This document shows, in pieces, positions 34,137-42,792 of a stretch of 64,000 nt of DNA (positions within the stretch are counted from its first letter, which is position 1; every line of letters begins with the position of its first letter). A program made the position numbers and the translations under genes. The stretch lies in assembly GCA_038373885.1 (NCBI GenBank), contig JAWZYV010002500.1, forward strand, positions 310,001 to 374,000. The letters run 5' to 3'. The stretch comes from Cheiracanthium punctorium (taxonomy: Eukaryota; Arthropoda; Arachnida; Araneae; Cheiracanthiidae). Under the pieces are notes generated by a model. The model was not told where the DNA came from and did not search any database. It worked only from the letters and a program-made list of their open reading frames with translations.

Positions 34137-35174
34137 AGCTGAAATTTTCCGGTTAAATGCCAGATAATCTAGCTTATACTGTAGTAAGAATTTGAACTTA
34201 ACTATATCTGTTTTAACTTTGTCACACATATTTGTATCTTACCAACTTTGTAGTATAATATAATTTAATATTTATATAAATATATTATATAAATATTAAG
34301 CTATTTTATATAATTTTATTATACTAGATAAAATATTATAGTTAATAATTCTTTTGCTTAGTTAAACTGGATGTGATTCTTTGAATAAATTTGAATATTC
34401 ATTAACTTTGAATATCCATTAACAATTCAAGTGCAAATTTCAGTGCACTTTCAAGTGCAAATTTGAGCAATCTTATTAGAATAGCTGATGGAAATATCAA
34501 TTTAGAAAGTTTTCCATATGATCAAGCTGTAAAATTTTTTAATGAACGGAAAAATCGGTGTTATTGAAATTGTACTATAAATAAATAAAATGATGTTAAA
34601 CAATATTTATGTTCTCACTTAACTTTCAGAAATCTCACTCAAAATTTTTGGATGGGTGAGAAATCTCACCCAATTTTTTTTTCTAATGGGAACCCTGCCC
34701 TTTGCTATGCATTGCTATGGGATTTTGAACCGTCTTTCTACCCCCTACACCCTCTGCAAGTTTGTCAGTCTGGTAGCCAATCACCCTGTATGTATTATGC
34801 ATATTTTACATACTACTCATTTTTTTAATATTTAACTTTCAACCATTTTACATTCAAATATTTTAATTGTAGATACCAGTAATTTCTAAGAATGGTGCCG
34901 CAGAGAAGAATTCCATTTGTGAAGACAATGGCACGCCTTGCCTGAAGATGAGCAACAGGATTTGTTGGGTCCACGTCGTTCCACATTTAGGGTACGTTGC
35001 TACAATTATGTCATCAGGTCGAGGCTTGTAATTCACCACAGAGCGAAAGATGTCCGCTGAGAACATACCAGGTATCGGAAAGCCATCGACAATCTGCGTG
35101 AAAGGCCTTTTCGATGGAATGATCGGCTTAGGAGTTTCAGCAGAATCCACATTCCTGCGAAATATTAACAACAT
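21018..35174 (-). CDS. Cytosolic sulfotransferase (SULT family), complete three-exon gene span
   Basis: PAPS-dependent sulfotransferase; it would transfer a sulfonate group from PAPS to a small hydroxyl or amine acceptor in the cytosol. The exons are 35174-34877, 25885-25621 and 21516-21018. The junctions fit: exon 1 ends ...EIT plus G, exon 2 opens GT (Gly100); exon 2 ends ...YAH plus AG, exon 3 opens A (Arg188). The total of 1062 nt is 353 codons plus TGA. Visible motifs are the PAPS loop YPKCGTTW (61-68), the catalytic-type His116 in KVHLP, the 3'-phosphate segment RNPKDCSVSYY (135-145; Arg135, Ser143) and RKGIVGDW (313-320). Typical SULTs are about 290-340 residues; the excess is a repeat at about 284-307. 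There is no signal peptide or membrane anchor. The substrate cannot be read from sequence. The start is uncertain: ATG at 35174 reads through a good acceptor (TTTCGCAG) ending at 35155, so an upstream exon may supply the true N-terminus. Both introns are full of transposons. Confidence 0.88.
21159..21230 (-). repeat. In-frame 24-bp x 3 coding minisatellite
   Basis: Three successive 8-residue units, KADEGAQE, KADEAALK and KVDEGAPK, are inserted between the INIHPP-like helix and SEFVRKG. The DNA units are close copies of each other, so this is a recent slippage-type expansion. It does not interrupt any PAPS or catalytic motif. Confidence 0.85.
23325..23768 (-). mobile_element. TTAA foldback MITE, copy 5 (old, diverged)
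   Basis: The centre is a perfect palindrome, ACACAGCTGGCTGTGCGG with its mirror (about 23352-23389). Beyond it come a diverged left arm, asymmetric section (TTTTTACGGGAAATTATGTG) and left end reaching TTAA 23765-23768. Lies in sulfotransferase intron 2. Confidence 0.75.
23765..23925 (-). mobile_element. TTAA foldback MITE, copy 6 (right-end half)
   Basis: Begins at the same TTAA that ends copy 5, with CCCTTACAGGCGCAACCCTT, then GAAAAAAGGGCAGCCGTTGC and an arm to the centre. After the centre it reads ACAGCACGCGATGTTGCTTC, a junction also found inside copy 7. Lies in intron 2. Confidence 0.85.
24757..24977 (+). repeat. Interspersed repeat R1, copy 1 (truncated)
   Basis: Shares TTTTGAACCAATTCCAGA, GGATTTTACGTGCACCAGCT and GTTCACCCTCCCAAGCACTG with copies at 26098-26345 and 46440-46685. 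It is cut at CACTGGC, where the TTAA foldback copy 7 begins. Lies in intron 2. Confidence 0.8.
24978..25561 (+). mobile_element. TTAA foldback MITE, copy 7, with duplicated right arm
   Basis: Left end lost; it begins in TTTGATTTCTATAAAAATAG and runs to the right end at TTAA 25558-25561. The centre is replaced by GGCACAGCACGCGATGTTGC. The right arm is present twice as an exact-period 106-bp tandem (25304-25409, 25410-25515). Lies about 60 bp from exon 2. Confidence 0.88.
25621..25885 (-). CDS. Sulfotransferase exon 2 (catalytic His and PAPS 3'-phosphate site)
   Basis: The acceptor is a T-run followed by CCCGCATCAG at 25886 and beyond; the donor is CACAG|GTAACA at 25621/25620. It encodes the second and third bases of Gly100 through the first two bases of Arg188. 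It begins VEAAEKMPRPG, then IKVHLPYHLTPR with the conserved His, KYIYVTRNPKDCSVSYYHHMK (Arg and Ser of the 3'-phosphate site) and ends HLLGWYAH. It has an open frame and no internal stop. A TTAA foldback element lies just downstream of the donor (24978-25561), only about 60 bp inside the intron. Confidence 0.92.
26098..26345 (+). repeat. Interspersed repeat R1, copy 2
   Basis: Same block as 24757-24977, extending further through GATGCTGCTTCACTTTCCGT and AGTTTAGTGACTA. Apparent ORFs across it are not conserved between copies. In intron 1. Confidence 0.8.
26448..28489. mobile_element. DNA element with long (~170 bp) inverted repeats
   Basis: ACAAGGAAACCTCCCCGGAG ..CTCACTCACCAAA at 26448 is mirrored by TTTGGTGAGTGAGCTTTGGG ..GAGGTTTCCTTGT at 28489. 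The match continues inward (TAGCTGCTATCTCC, TTAAAGCTAAAATTAATTAA). The 1.7-kb interior is AT-rich with no transposase ORF. Superfamily and target duplication not established. It fills much of sulfotransferase intron 1. Confidence 0.8.
28765..30005 (+). repeat. Interspersed repeat R2, copy 2, interrupted and internally tandem
   Basis: Two partial units each carry CCTATACACA.CAAAATCAAT and GGTTTATAACATATA. The first is split by the 28862-29624 element and resumes at ATATATACCCACTTTGAGCT; the second, intact, runs 29745-30005 and includes a CA/CATA microsatellite (about 29852-29886). In intron 1. Confidence 0.8.
28862..29624. mobile_element. 763-bp inverted-end element with 5-bp ATATA duplication
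   Basis: CAGGGTGTCTACC (28862-28874) is mirrored at 29612-29624. Removing the element and one ATATA restores the uninterrupted sequence seen in the neighbouring R2 unit. The subterminal sequence is rich in GGAAA/TTTCC. No transposase seen; the superfamily is left open. Confidence 0.8.
30172..30631 (+). mobile_element. TTAA foldback MITE, copy 8 (centre deleted)
   Basis: Both ends present: TTAA 30172-30175 and TTAA 30628-30631. The left arm stops at AAGATGGCGGG and jumps to CTGCCAGCTGTCGTCC, so half the palindrome stem and its tip are gone. In intron 1. Confidence 0.9.
31641..32205 (+). repeat. Interspersed repeat R4, copy 1
   Basis: About 560 bp aligned end to end with 46777-47360, same orientation: AAGCAGGGT.AATCTAAA, AGTAGAAATATTTGG.GGC, TTAACTATGCCATTATA, GTGTAAATTG.CAAATAA, AAACATATGAAG.ACTG. 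No coding sequence. In intron 1. Confidence 0.8.
33117..33290 (+). mobile_element. TTAA foldback MITE, copy 9 (right part)
   Basis: A scrambled centre (CTGGCTGTGCGGCAAAAAAG) is followed by a full right arm and right end to TTAA 33287-33290. In intron 1. Confidence 0.88.
33535..34697. mobile_element. hAT element with CCCTTTGC duplication
   Basis: Perfect 8-bp duplications CCCTTTGC at 33527-33534 and 34698-34705. The ends are CAGGATCCCGCTAGAG and, inverted, CAGGGTTCCCATTAGA. GCGAGA/TCTCGC motifs crowd the left subterminal zone (33549-33665), and GTGAGAAATCTCAC motifs the right. It contains a long C-run/A-run (34084-34134) and an eroded ORF near 34465-34560. In intron 1, just downstream of exon 1. 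Confidence 0.88.
34465..34563 (+). pseudogene. Possible hAT transposase C-terminal remnant
   Basis: The frame reads NLIRIADGNINLESFPYDQA then VKFFNERKNRCY and a stop. This resembles the end of some hAT-derived zinc-finger proteins (a leucine/isoleucine-rich lead, then F-D/Y-x-A-V-x-x-F/W and a basic tail). The match is from memory and short; the location inside a hAT element supports it. Confidence 0.35.
34877..35174 (-). CDS. Sulfotransferase exon 1 (PAPS-binding loop)
   Basis: Encodes residues 1-99 plus one base of codon 100. It contains IVDGFPIPGMFSADIFRS, typical of the N-terminal lead-in of arthropod SULTs, then YKPRPDDIIVATYPKCGTTW with the P-loop-like 5'-phosphosulfate loop, and SAAPFLEIT. 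The donor is ACTG|GTATCT, with intron bases starting at 34876. If the TTTCGCAG acceptor is used the exon starts at 35154 (Asn8 onward) and the first coding exon lies upstream; if not, translation starts at ATG 35172-35174. The TTAA MITE copy at 35739-35889 lies about 560 bp upstream. Confidence 0.88.
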
Positions 35175-35738
35175 AGAAGAAATTAAAAATTCAAATAATT
35201 AACAAGTTATTAATTATTTTACCAATGTATATATTATTTCAATAAAATAATTAATAATTTAATAACTTTATTTAAATTATTATATAAATAATTTAAACTT
35301 TAATTATTATTTAAATAATACTTTTAACAAGAATTAAAATTTTTTTAAATAAAACAAAAACATTAAAACCTTACTGTGTTATTTATTTTATTTACCTATT
35401 TAATTATTTTAAAAATATGATGAAATTAAATTATAAATAAAATCTATTATATAAATGTGAAAGTTTGTTTGTTTGTCCGTCCGGTAAATCCTTCTTTTCC
35501 GTTCGACCGATCGGCTTGAAATTTTGCACATAATAAGTAAAACGACATTGAATAGTCCGTAGTCAACTTTAGAATTCTGAAAACTCAATCGTTTCACGAT
35601 TTTTTTGAATTTTTTGATAATTTTCACCTTCAGAAATTCGATTTTCCAGTTTCCGATTGCCTAAAATAGTGATCATGTGATATACCATCTATATGCAGGT
35701 GATAGACATAACTATAAAAAAGAACTAGCATATTATGC
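35175..35738. other. Region upstream of sulfotransferase exon 1; very AT-rich
   Basis: Runs of AATTATTTAAATAA-type sequence. No clear TATA-initiator pair was identified, so a promoter or an upstream exon cannot be placed. Confidence 0.4.
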
Positions 35739-35889
35739 CCACAGCGAGCTGCGTCAAAAAAGGGTCTCTAGATCTGTGGCACGCGATGAACGTTTCAATT
35801 GTCCGCCATCTTGCTGGTTGTGAAGTCGAGCGATGGCAACGGCTGCCCTTTTTTCAGCATTGGGAAAGGGTTGCGCCTCAAAGGATTAA
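35739..35889 (+). mobile_element. TTAA foldback MITE, copy 10 (right arm)
   Basis: CACAGCGAGCTGCGTCAAAA, then arm and right end CGCCTCAAAGGATTAA at TTAA 35886-35889. About 560 bp upstream of sulfotransferase exon 1. Confidence 0.88.
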
Positions 35890-36904
35890 TTTCATCACCT
35901 GATATCCATAAATTGAAAAGTTTTTTAGCGGCCCTGGGCGGTTGCCCAGTTTGCCGCACCGTAAGAACGCTCTATCTGTTTCAGTCAGTAAAAAAATGTT
36001 ACCTTCCACAAACGAATGCTGTCAAGATACTTTTAAAGATAAATAATGTCCTACTAATTCTTTTCATGCTACATGAATTTTGAAAAAAGAAAAAAAAAGT
36101 TCACAAATTCAAGTTTCGATACTTCAATAACATTCAAATATTCTTTTGTGTAACGGCAAACAAAAATAAAATGTGTACGTCAGTGTGTAGAATTTACCCA
36201 TTCACATGAGTTAAAATCATTTTATTTAATATTAAAGCATCCAAGAATGTGTACGACAAATACAAAAAGGATCGTTTTAACAGTGGAAATGTGAAAGTCC
36301 AGATATGTAGACCTCTGAAGTGAAGAGGATAGGGTACCAAGGATTTTTTTTACGCATCCTCCTTTACCTAAGAAAAGACATATCTATAAAATTCTTGCTA
36401 TAAAATTTAACATAAAGGGATAACTACATTTCTCTTGAGGTCTAAGCCCGAGCGTCACTCGTGTTGCCACTTCCGGTGAAGCGAACTAAGTAAGCCTCAG
36501 AGTCTGTCGGGTTCAACTTTCAATTCTCTCAGCTACAGAAATATTAACTATACACGTTTGACGTCTTTTTTTAAATGCTGTCTACGAATTTTTTAGTAAC
36601 ACACACACACACACATATATATAGAGAGAGAGACGTACATAGACAGATAAATAAATAGCAGCACCAAACAGAATTAACTATATGGAACGATGTAAAAATA
36701 GTTACTTTTTGAACATTTGGCTTTGAAATGTACCGTAAAAAAACAAATTTGACTAAATAATACTTATTTACAAATAAAACCTATCTTAAGGTATTTGTAC
36801 AAGTTTTCATTGGGCAAGTCTGTAAAATTTTATGTCAAAAATTATGTTTTCTTATGCATAACTTTTTTTTAATTTTAAAATCATGCTTTTTTCCATTGCT
36901 CACT

Positions 36905-37190
36905 AAATATTAATTCTAGTATGTCTAAATTATTTCTTCATTAATAACAATTCGAAGTTTCTAATTAAAAAATTATTCACGTACATATCTTTCAAGCGCT
37001 TTTTTTTCATTTTTTAATTATAAAGAGTACTGAAATTATTAAAGTATATCTAAATAGTTAATTCTCGTATATCTAAAAAATGATTTCTTCATTAAGAACA
37101 ATTCGAATATATTCGAATATTCGTTTCTAATTAAAAATTATTCACGTATATATCTTTCAAGCGCTTTCTTTTTTTTTTTTTTCATTTTAC
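36905..37190. repeat. Imperfect tandem duplication of about 150 bp
   Basis: TTAATTCTAGTATGTCTAAA ... CTTTCAAGCGCTTTTTTTT recurs as TTAATTCTCGTATATCTAAA ... CTTTCAAGCGCTTTCTTT. Immediately left of the mariner. Confidence 0.7.
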
Positions 37191-37665
37191 AATTTACGAG
37201 GGTTGCCTTTTAAGTTTCTACAAAAAGTAGGAAGAAAAATAATTTGTTGAGAACAAACTCTTTTATTGCTTTTCAAAATATTTGCCTTTAAGATTTATAC
37301 ACTTTTCCACCCGTCCAAACCAATTCTTGAAACAGTTTTTTCACTCTGAAATTGGTATTCCGAAACATGGTTTTGGAAGGTATCAACAGCTTCTTGCGGT
37401 GATGAAAATCGCTGCCCACGCATTTTTTGCTTGATATAAGGGAACAAGAAAAAGTCGTTAGGCGACAAATCAGGAGAATACAGGCAATGGGACATTAATT
37501 TGATATTTTTATCCTTCAAATAATCAATTGTTTCACGTTCTCTGCGGGAGCTGGCTTTGTCGTGATGAAAAATGATGCTTCGATTTTTGTTGTTTTCGTT
37601 GATGACTTTTGGCAAACAAATTTCTGTTTACCATTTAGCGTTAACTGTTTTTCGATCCTCTAAAG

Positions 37666-38421
37666 CAGGGGTGGGGTAACTACGGCCCGCGGGCCAAATC
37701 CGGCCCGCCGGAAGGTTTTATCCGGCCCGCAGGTGGAATTTTAATTAGCCGGTCCGACGGAAATTGAAAGAATATATATATTTATATATTATATATCCAT
37801 ATTAAGAATTATGAAGATGGCTTGAAAAAAGTGTATTTTGAGTTCGAAGGCAGATTTCAAGATTTCAGTGCCATTCAAACAGAATTGGATATTTTTACCA
37901 TGCCTTCAACGTAAATTGTGAAGCAGTGGTGTCAGATTTGCAGCTTGAATGAATTGAATTGCAATCTAACAATCATCTCAAGCAGTTGTTTCTATATATG
38001 CCAAAGTTAGAGTTTTACAAATCCTTATCGAAAGCAAGTTTCCCAAATTTAATACCTCACGCCCAGAAAATCAGTGCTATGTTTGCTTCATCTTATATAT
38101 ATGAACAAGTGTTTTCAACTATGAACCTTAGAGAGAATTCTTTCAGAAGTAGACTGACAGATGAGCATTGAGCCTCGTTCCTTAGAATCGGTACATCTCA
38201 CTTCAATAGGTTAGATATAGCTTAGAATCGGTGCAACTCTCTCCTCAATATAAGGAACTTTTAAAAATGAAATCGCAATTTCATTCATCTCATTAACATA
38301 TTTAAATTTTAACACTTGTATATTGTTCTGAAAATTTTAGAAAAATTTATCTTGGCCCGCCAAACATTTTTTTTTTTTTTTCGATTTTTGGCCCGCGGCC
38401 GAAAAAGTTTGCCCATCCCTG
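37666..38421 (+). mobile_element. hAT element inserted in the mariner transposase
   Basis: Flanked by CTCTAAAG at 37658-37665 and 38422-38429. The ends CAGGGGTGGGGTAACTACGG and, inverted, CAGGGATGGGCAAACTTTTT are followed by repeated GGCCCGC motifs, characteristic of one large hAT group. Confidence 0.95.
37959..38171 (+). pseudogene. hAT transposase C-terminal (dimerisation domain) remnant
   Basis: Contains LEFYKSLSKASFPNLIPHAQ followed by KISAMFASSYIYEQVFSTMN and LRENSFRSRLTDEH. The EQVFSTMN..K/SFRSRLTDEH block is the hallmark of the hAT C-terminal dimerisation region. Only about 70 residues survive of a transposase of roughly 600, so the copy is a deletion derivative. Confidence 0.85.
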
Positions 38422-39519
38422 CTCTAAAGGAATGGTTGCGATATGTCCTGTACAGCGGAAGAAACAAGCAAGGATTTTCTTGGAAGTGCTTGATGAACGA
38501 ACAACTTTCGTGGAATTCGGTACATCTGGAAACACCCAAGCAGTGGATTGTTGTTTAGATTCCATCTCATACGAATATATCCAAGTTTTGGCACCTATAA
38601 CGATGTTGTATACGGATTTTGCAGTTCCCAATTGGGATTTTTTTAGCATTTCCTTACGTCAATTTGCACGAGCCTCTTTTTGAGGTTCTGTCAAATTGTG
38701 CGGAATCCATCAGGAACAAATTTTTTTAACGGCTAAACGTTCGTGCAAAATCGAATGTATTGCAGTCTGTGATATGCCGAGGGATGCTTCTATCTCACGA
38801 TATGTGAATGCTGATCTTCTTCCATCATGTTGCGCATAGCATCGATATTGTCTGGAATCACTACCGATTTTGGTCGTTCTTCACGAGATTCATCACTGAC
38901 GGACGCACGACCACGACTAAATTCTGCAAACCAATTCTAAACAGTCTTTTCTGATGGTGCTTCATTACCAAAAGTTTCACGAAGTGATACTAAGCATTCT
39001 TGTATAGTGAGGCCTTTCGTAAAATCGTAAAAAAAATCATCCAACGAAAACCTTCACGAGATAGTTCCATTTTTTTTTTCCACTCACTGGCTTCTTTAGA
39101 ACACTCTGTAAAAAAATACGCAGGCAATTTCTATAATGCCACTGATTCCTAGATTTAAAAAATGTGAATTTTACGAATATCCTGAAGAAAAGTTTCAGTA
39201 ACACCTCCTATTGGTCGTTTGTAAAAACATAAAAGGCAACCTACGTATAAAGTACTAAAAATCTCCAGTCCACAGGGAGATATGCGCTTGATATAGCTCA
39301 TAGCCGGAAGTTTTAATTACATTTTCAACTTAAGATAGAATAAACACGTGATAACTCGATGTCACATAAGTCAAATATTCCTTTATCTCGAATTTTTATG
39401 AAGTCCCAATACAATTTAATGTTTACAGCACAATTTTTTATCTATAACTCTCGAAAAATACCACTCCCCCCTCCCTAAGTCGTAGTTTTTGTAAAAGCTG
39501 CGGTTTCGTTTCATGGTTG

Positions 39520-39910
39520 GAAAACCCATTGAATAATAATATTAAAAAAATACTCGGCTGTTCGAGCCTCGTCAGGGGGAGACCCCCTAAACCCACATAA
39601 TTTTTTAGTTTCATTACTGCCATATTAAAACGACATTCATTGACTATGTCATTTTATCTCTCATCGTTCGTGTATTTCGCCTGGTAACCCTATGTTAAAA
39701 TTTTTAGGATTGTAACCTATTTAAAGAAAAATACATGTGATGCATATTCTACAGCTTACGAAATATGGTAACAATAGATGAAAGCTATTGTGAACTAATA
39801 TATTTAAATATATATAAAATTATGTCGCATACTTTTATGTCGCTTTTTTTTGGGACAATTTTCAACACAGGGGGTGAGAGATAAAATGACATAGTCATTA
39901 AAAAAAGAAC
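39520..39910 (-). repeat. Interspersed repeat R3, copy 2 (inverted)
   Basis: Inverse of 19445-19860: CTCGGCTGTTCGAGCCTCGT, CATTTTATCTCTCATCGTTC, ATTCTACAGCTTACGAAATA. This copy has a single rather than doubled central unit. Confidence 0.75.
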
Positions 39911-40387
39911 AAAAAACTAGGATTGATTTATTTTTTCCCTTTAAATTATGTATTACTTACCATTCAGATATCCCTTGGTGAAAAATAAAAGTTACCTTCG
40001 CCTTCCGTGGTGACAGATTATATTTTTTACATTTAGGATTCTAACATTTTTTTTTAAATTCAATTTAAATAAGTAGTATAATACCGACTAACCACTATTT
40101 ATAGTACAAAAATTTTTAAACATTTGCAAGAAGAACGCGAAAGAGAGTAAATACCAACCACTCGAATTTATTATTACTCCAAGTATTTGGCTGGTTCCTT
40201 GAGTTATCGCGAGTTCACTGTATTTTGAAATTACACTCCAAAAAGAATAGGTGACTGACTACCCTTCTTTCTTTACAACATACCTTTCTTAAAGAAAGTA
40301 GGGGATGGGAAACATTAACCTATGAAATCCAAGCTTTAAAATGGAACAAATGTGTATATCCATTGTTAAGGTGCAAGTCTTTTGTCA

Positions 40388-40889
40388 TTAACCCTTTAAC
40401 GCGCAGTGTTCCCGCTCTGGGAACACCAAACTCTGAAGTTTTGACTGTTGCCAGTCACGAAAAATAGATTGGATTTCTATAAAAATAGTTGCGGGTGACA
40501 TAGCTCCACGAGAATCCTTTACTTTTTAGCACGTCATTTCCCGTAAAAAAATGGTCACGGTTAGTTTTAACAGCACTGACATCTGCTGAAAAATGGAAGA
40601 ATGCGAGAACAGCTGGACAGATTGCCCAATGCTGAAAAAAGGGCAGCCGTTGCCATCGCTCGACTTAGCTACCAGCAAGATGGCGGACGATCGAAACGTT
40701 CATCGCGGCTACAGATCTAGAGACCCTTTTTGACGACAGCTGGCTGTGCGGCACAGCCAGTTGTCGTGAAGAAAGGATCTCTAGATGAATGTTTCGATCG
40801 TCCGCCATCTTTCTGGTAGGTAAGTCGAGCGATGGCAACGGCTGCCCTTTTTTTCAGGATTTGGAAAGGGTTGTGCCTCAAAGGGTTAA
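40388..40889 (+). mobile_element. TTAA foldback MITE, copy 11 (full length, 502 bp)
   Basis: The most complete copy. TTAA 40388-40391, CCCTTTAACGCGCAGTGTTC, a GTTCCCGCTCTGGGAAC mini-palindrome, the asymmetric section, left arm, centre GACGACAGCTGGCTGTGCGG with mirror, a slightly deleted right arm, GCCTCAAAGGGTTAA, TTAA 40886-40889. The terminal inverted repeat CCCTTTAACGCGCA / CCCTTTGAGGCACA is short; the internal arms are over 100 bp. TTAA targets are used by piggyBac (and Kolobok) transposases. Confidence 0.95.
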
Positions 40890-41894
40890 GAGCTTGCTAA
40901 AATTTTATTTGTTTAAATATAATATTTAAAAAAAACATACCGGTACACTTAATACTGTTGGCGTAAATTGGTATGTAACATTGGTAGAGGGGGGAGGGGT
41001 ATTTCCTACTGCAGAAAATATTTTCAAATAGGTGATATCTGATTTTTTTTTTGAGTGGGCAACTGCTCCCTTGCCCTTTGTAGGTTACGCCTGTGCCTAA
41101 TACTTCCTTTAAAACCGACGTTTGCCATAGCCTGAGGTTCTATGCGTAATTCTTATTTGCCTTTGAGTATATTACGAATGTCTGACTAATACAGTGAATC
41201 ACTCGCGTCTAATTTACTCCATTTTAACCGAAAAAAGAAAAAGACTACTGCAAGAAATGATTACATTTTACTGAAATGATTTAAAATGAAAACAATCCAT
41301 TATATAAGTGAGGCACAATGAATGAAGATAATCAACATCTGAAGCGGAAAAACAACTCAACTCTCTTAGCTCCGTTGAATCATTTGTAGGATATAATATT
41401 TTAAAATAAATAAATAAACAGGCAATTGCATAATAGACTACGTCTGAAAAACCAACTGATAATAACTACTTTAAATAACTGGAAAAACCAAGAAAGCAAT
41501 TTTTCAATCAAAATCCGTGTTTGTCCTTTTCTAAATTACAGCCATTTCTTCGGCATCTATTCATTCTAGTTTCTTTCCCCCTTTTCTTGCTTTTTTTCTT
41601 TGGAGAGAGGATATGCTTCTTTCCACAAATGAGGAGGAATAGAATAACCTCCGGCAAAAATAAATGAGATTCGCAAACAGAAACCGCAAAAGTTTTCTTT
41701 TCAGTTCCAAGACCAACAATAACAATGGTGATATGTTCCGTAATTACCAAAATCTTTTTTTTAATTTTTATTTTTTTAAAGACTGAATGGCAACGAACGA
41801 AACCACGTAATAATACCACATCCTCGGCAGCTGTTGAGCAGTTTCAGCCCCCGAGCCGGCAATGGACTCTACCCATAAAAAAGGCGTTTTTCCC
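40890..41894. other. No gene seen
   Basis: AT-rich with a GGGGGGAGGGG run at 40990 and T-runs near 41045 and 41756. Ends at the promoter-like cluster. Confidence 0.4.
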
Positions 41895-42045
41895 GAGTGA
41901 CGTCCGTCCTCCGAGCTAACCAATAGAAACCCGACTTTCATCTAATGTCGGTCATCTAACAATGAATTGGTGACGTAATGTGAAACTGCTATAAAACGGG
42001 CGGCCGATCGACTGGGAAGTGTCATTTGCTTACGTTTTTGAAATG
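41895..42045 (+). promoter_or_regulatory. Putative RNA polymerase II promoter
   Basis: TGACGTCC at about 41898, CCAAT at 41920-41924, an inverted CCAAT (ATTGG) at 41966-41970, TGACGTAA (CRE-like) at 41971-41978, TATAAAAC at 41990-41997 and an initiator-like GTCATTTG near 42022, about 32 bp downstream of the TATA. Then GAAATGG with ATG at 42043. The order and spacing are those of a textbook core promoter. Confidence 0.45.
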
Positions 42046-42195
42046 GCTCTTGCGGTTATAGTAATCTCCAGTCTGGCTTCGAGTGGCCGTGGACAGTCGC
42101 CTTGCGAAGTTATAATCTGCTTGTATGGCACAAGCATGCCGATTTTGCAGTGTAACTTCGCGATGCGGTTTTCCCACTTTAAAACATGGGCTTAG
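42043..42195 (+). CDS. Possible first coding segment downstream of the promoter (50 codons)
   Basis: The first ATG after the putative start site opens MALAVIVISSLASSGRGQSP and runs 50 codons to TAG at 42193-42195. The first 12 residues are hydrophobic, so a short secreted peptide or an exon read past its donor are both possible; TTCAG|GTGGTT near 42216 could be a donor. No homology recognised, and chance is not excluded for an ORF this short. Confidence 0.2.
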   Translation: MALAVIVISSLASSGRGQSPCEVIICLYGTSMPILQCNFAMRFSHFKTWA

Positions 42196-42584
42196 AATGG
42201 TCGGGTACTAAATTCAGGTGGTTGAGATTTTATAATGCCTGCACCACCCAGTATTGCTCTAGCTACAACAGCATAGCATACGGCTCAAGCGTGATTGGAG
42301 TCTAGTTGTCCCCTGCGGACAATTAGACAACACCATGCTCATTTCCATCATGTATTCCCAAACCCCTGAAATAAGTACGCACGACCCTTGAGAATATATT
42401 TCCATGTAGATAGGGGTCAACAAGCAAACATCACTGATTGTTACCCTTAAGAGCCTTGTCGTGTGCTAATGTAATGCACATGGCAAGTAAGAAAATGTGG
42501 AGATGATTGCTCGGACAATTCTAAAATAGATGTCAGGCTCTCATCACACTATTTTCTTTCGAATTTTTAATATCAGAACCTCAC

Positions 42585-42730
42585 ATACACACTCACCCCA
42601 CTGGTCGGGGTCCTGGACTCGCAACTCTCCGGTTGCCAGTTCGACTTCCCCCCCCGACCTGGAGCTGAAAGCACCCCCCCCCCGTGCACGTGCTGCGAGC
42701 ACACACGTAGGGGGGGGGGGTTTCGTGCTC
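42585..42730 (+). mobile_element. tRNA-derived SINE-like sequence
   Basis: An A-box-like CTGGTCGGGGTCCTGG and B-box-like AGTTCGACTTCCC (about 42638-42650) at tRNA-like spacing with GC-rich flanks and C/G runs. Not a clean cloverleaf, so a SINE head rather than a tRNA gene. Confidence 0.4.
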
Positions 42731-42792
42731 AATCCATGCACGTGACACGCCGAATTCGTGTGCGTTCAGGACAGGTCTGCGTGCACGTGCCC

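Larger units (their letters stand above)
37295..39080 (-). pseudogene. mariner transposase, interrupted and mutated
   Basis: Read on the minus strand in pieces. The N-terminal part (about 39030-38700) has DFTKGLTIQECLVSLRETFG and FAEFSRGRASVSDESREERP with stops. The middle (38649-38430) has WIYSYEMESKQQSTAWVFPD, STKVVRSSSTSKK and TGHIATIPLEQ. The 3' part (37615-37295) has IIFHHDKASSRRERETIDYL and YSPDLSPNDFFLFPYIKQK. The second and third catalytic Asp are present with 34 residues between them (DD34D). The first, normally in a GDE(S/T)W motif, is Ala (GAKTW, codon at 38590-38592). The hAT sits between the middle and 3' parts. Dead. Confidence 0.9.
37197..39245 (-). mobile_element. mariner element split by a hAT
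   Basis: The ends CGAGGGTTGCCTTTTAAGTT and, inverted, CGTAGGTTGCCTTTTATGTT are flanked by TA (37195-37196, 39246-39247). Subtracting the hAT insertion and one 8-bp duplication leaves 1285 bp, the normal mariner size. Confidence 0.95.
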
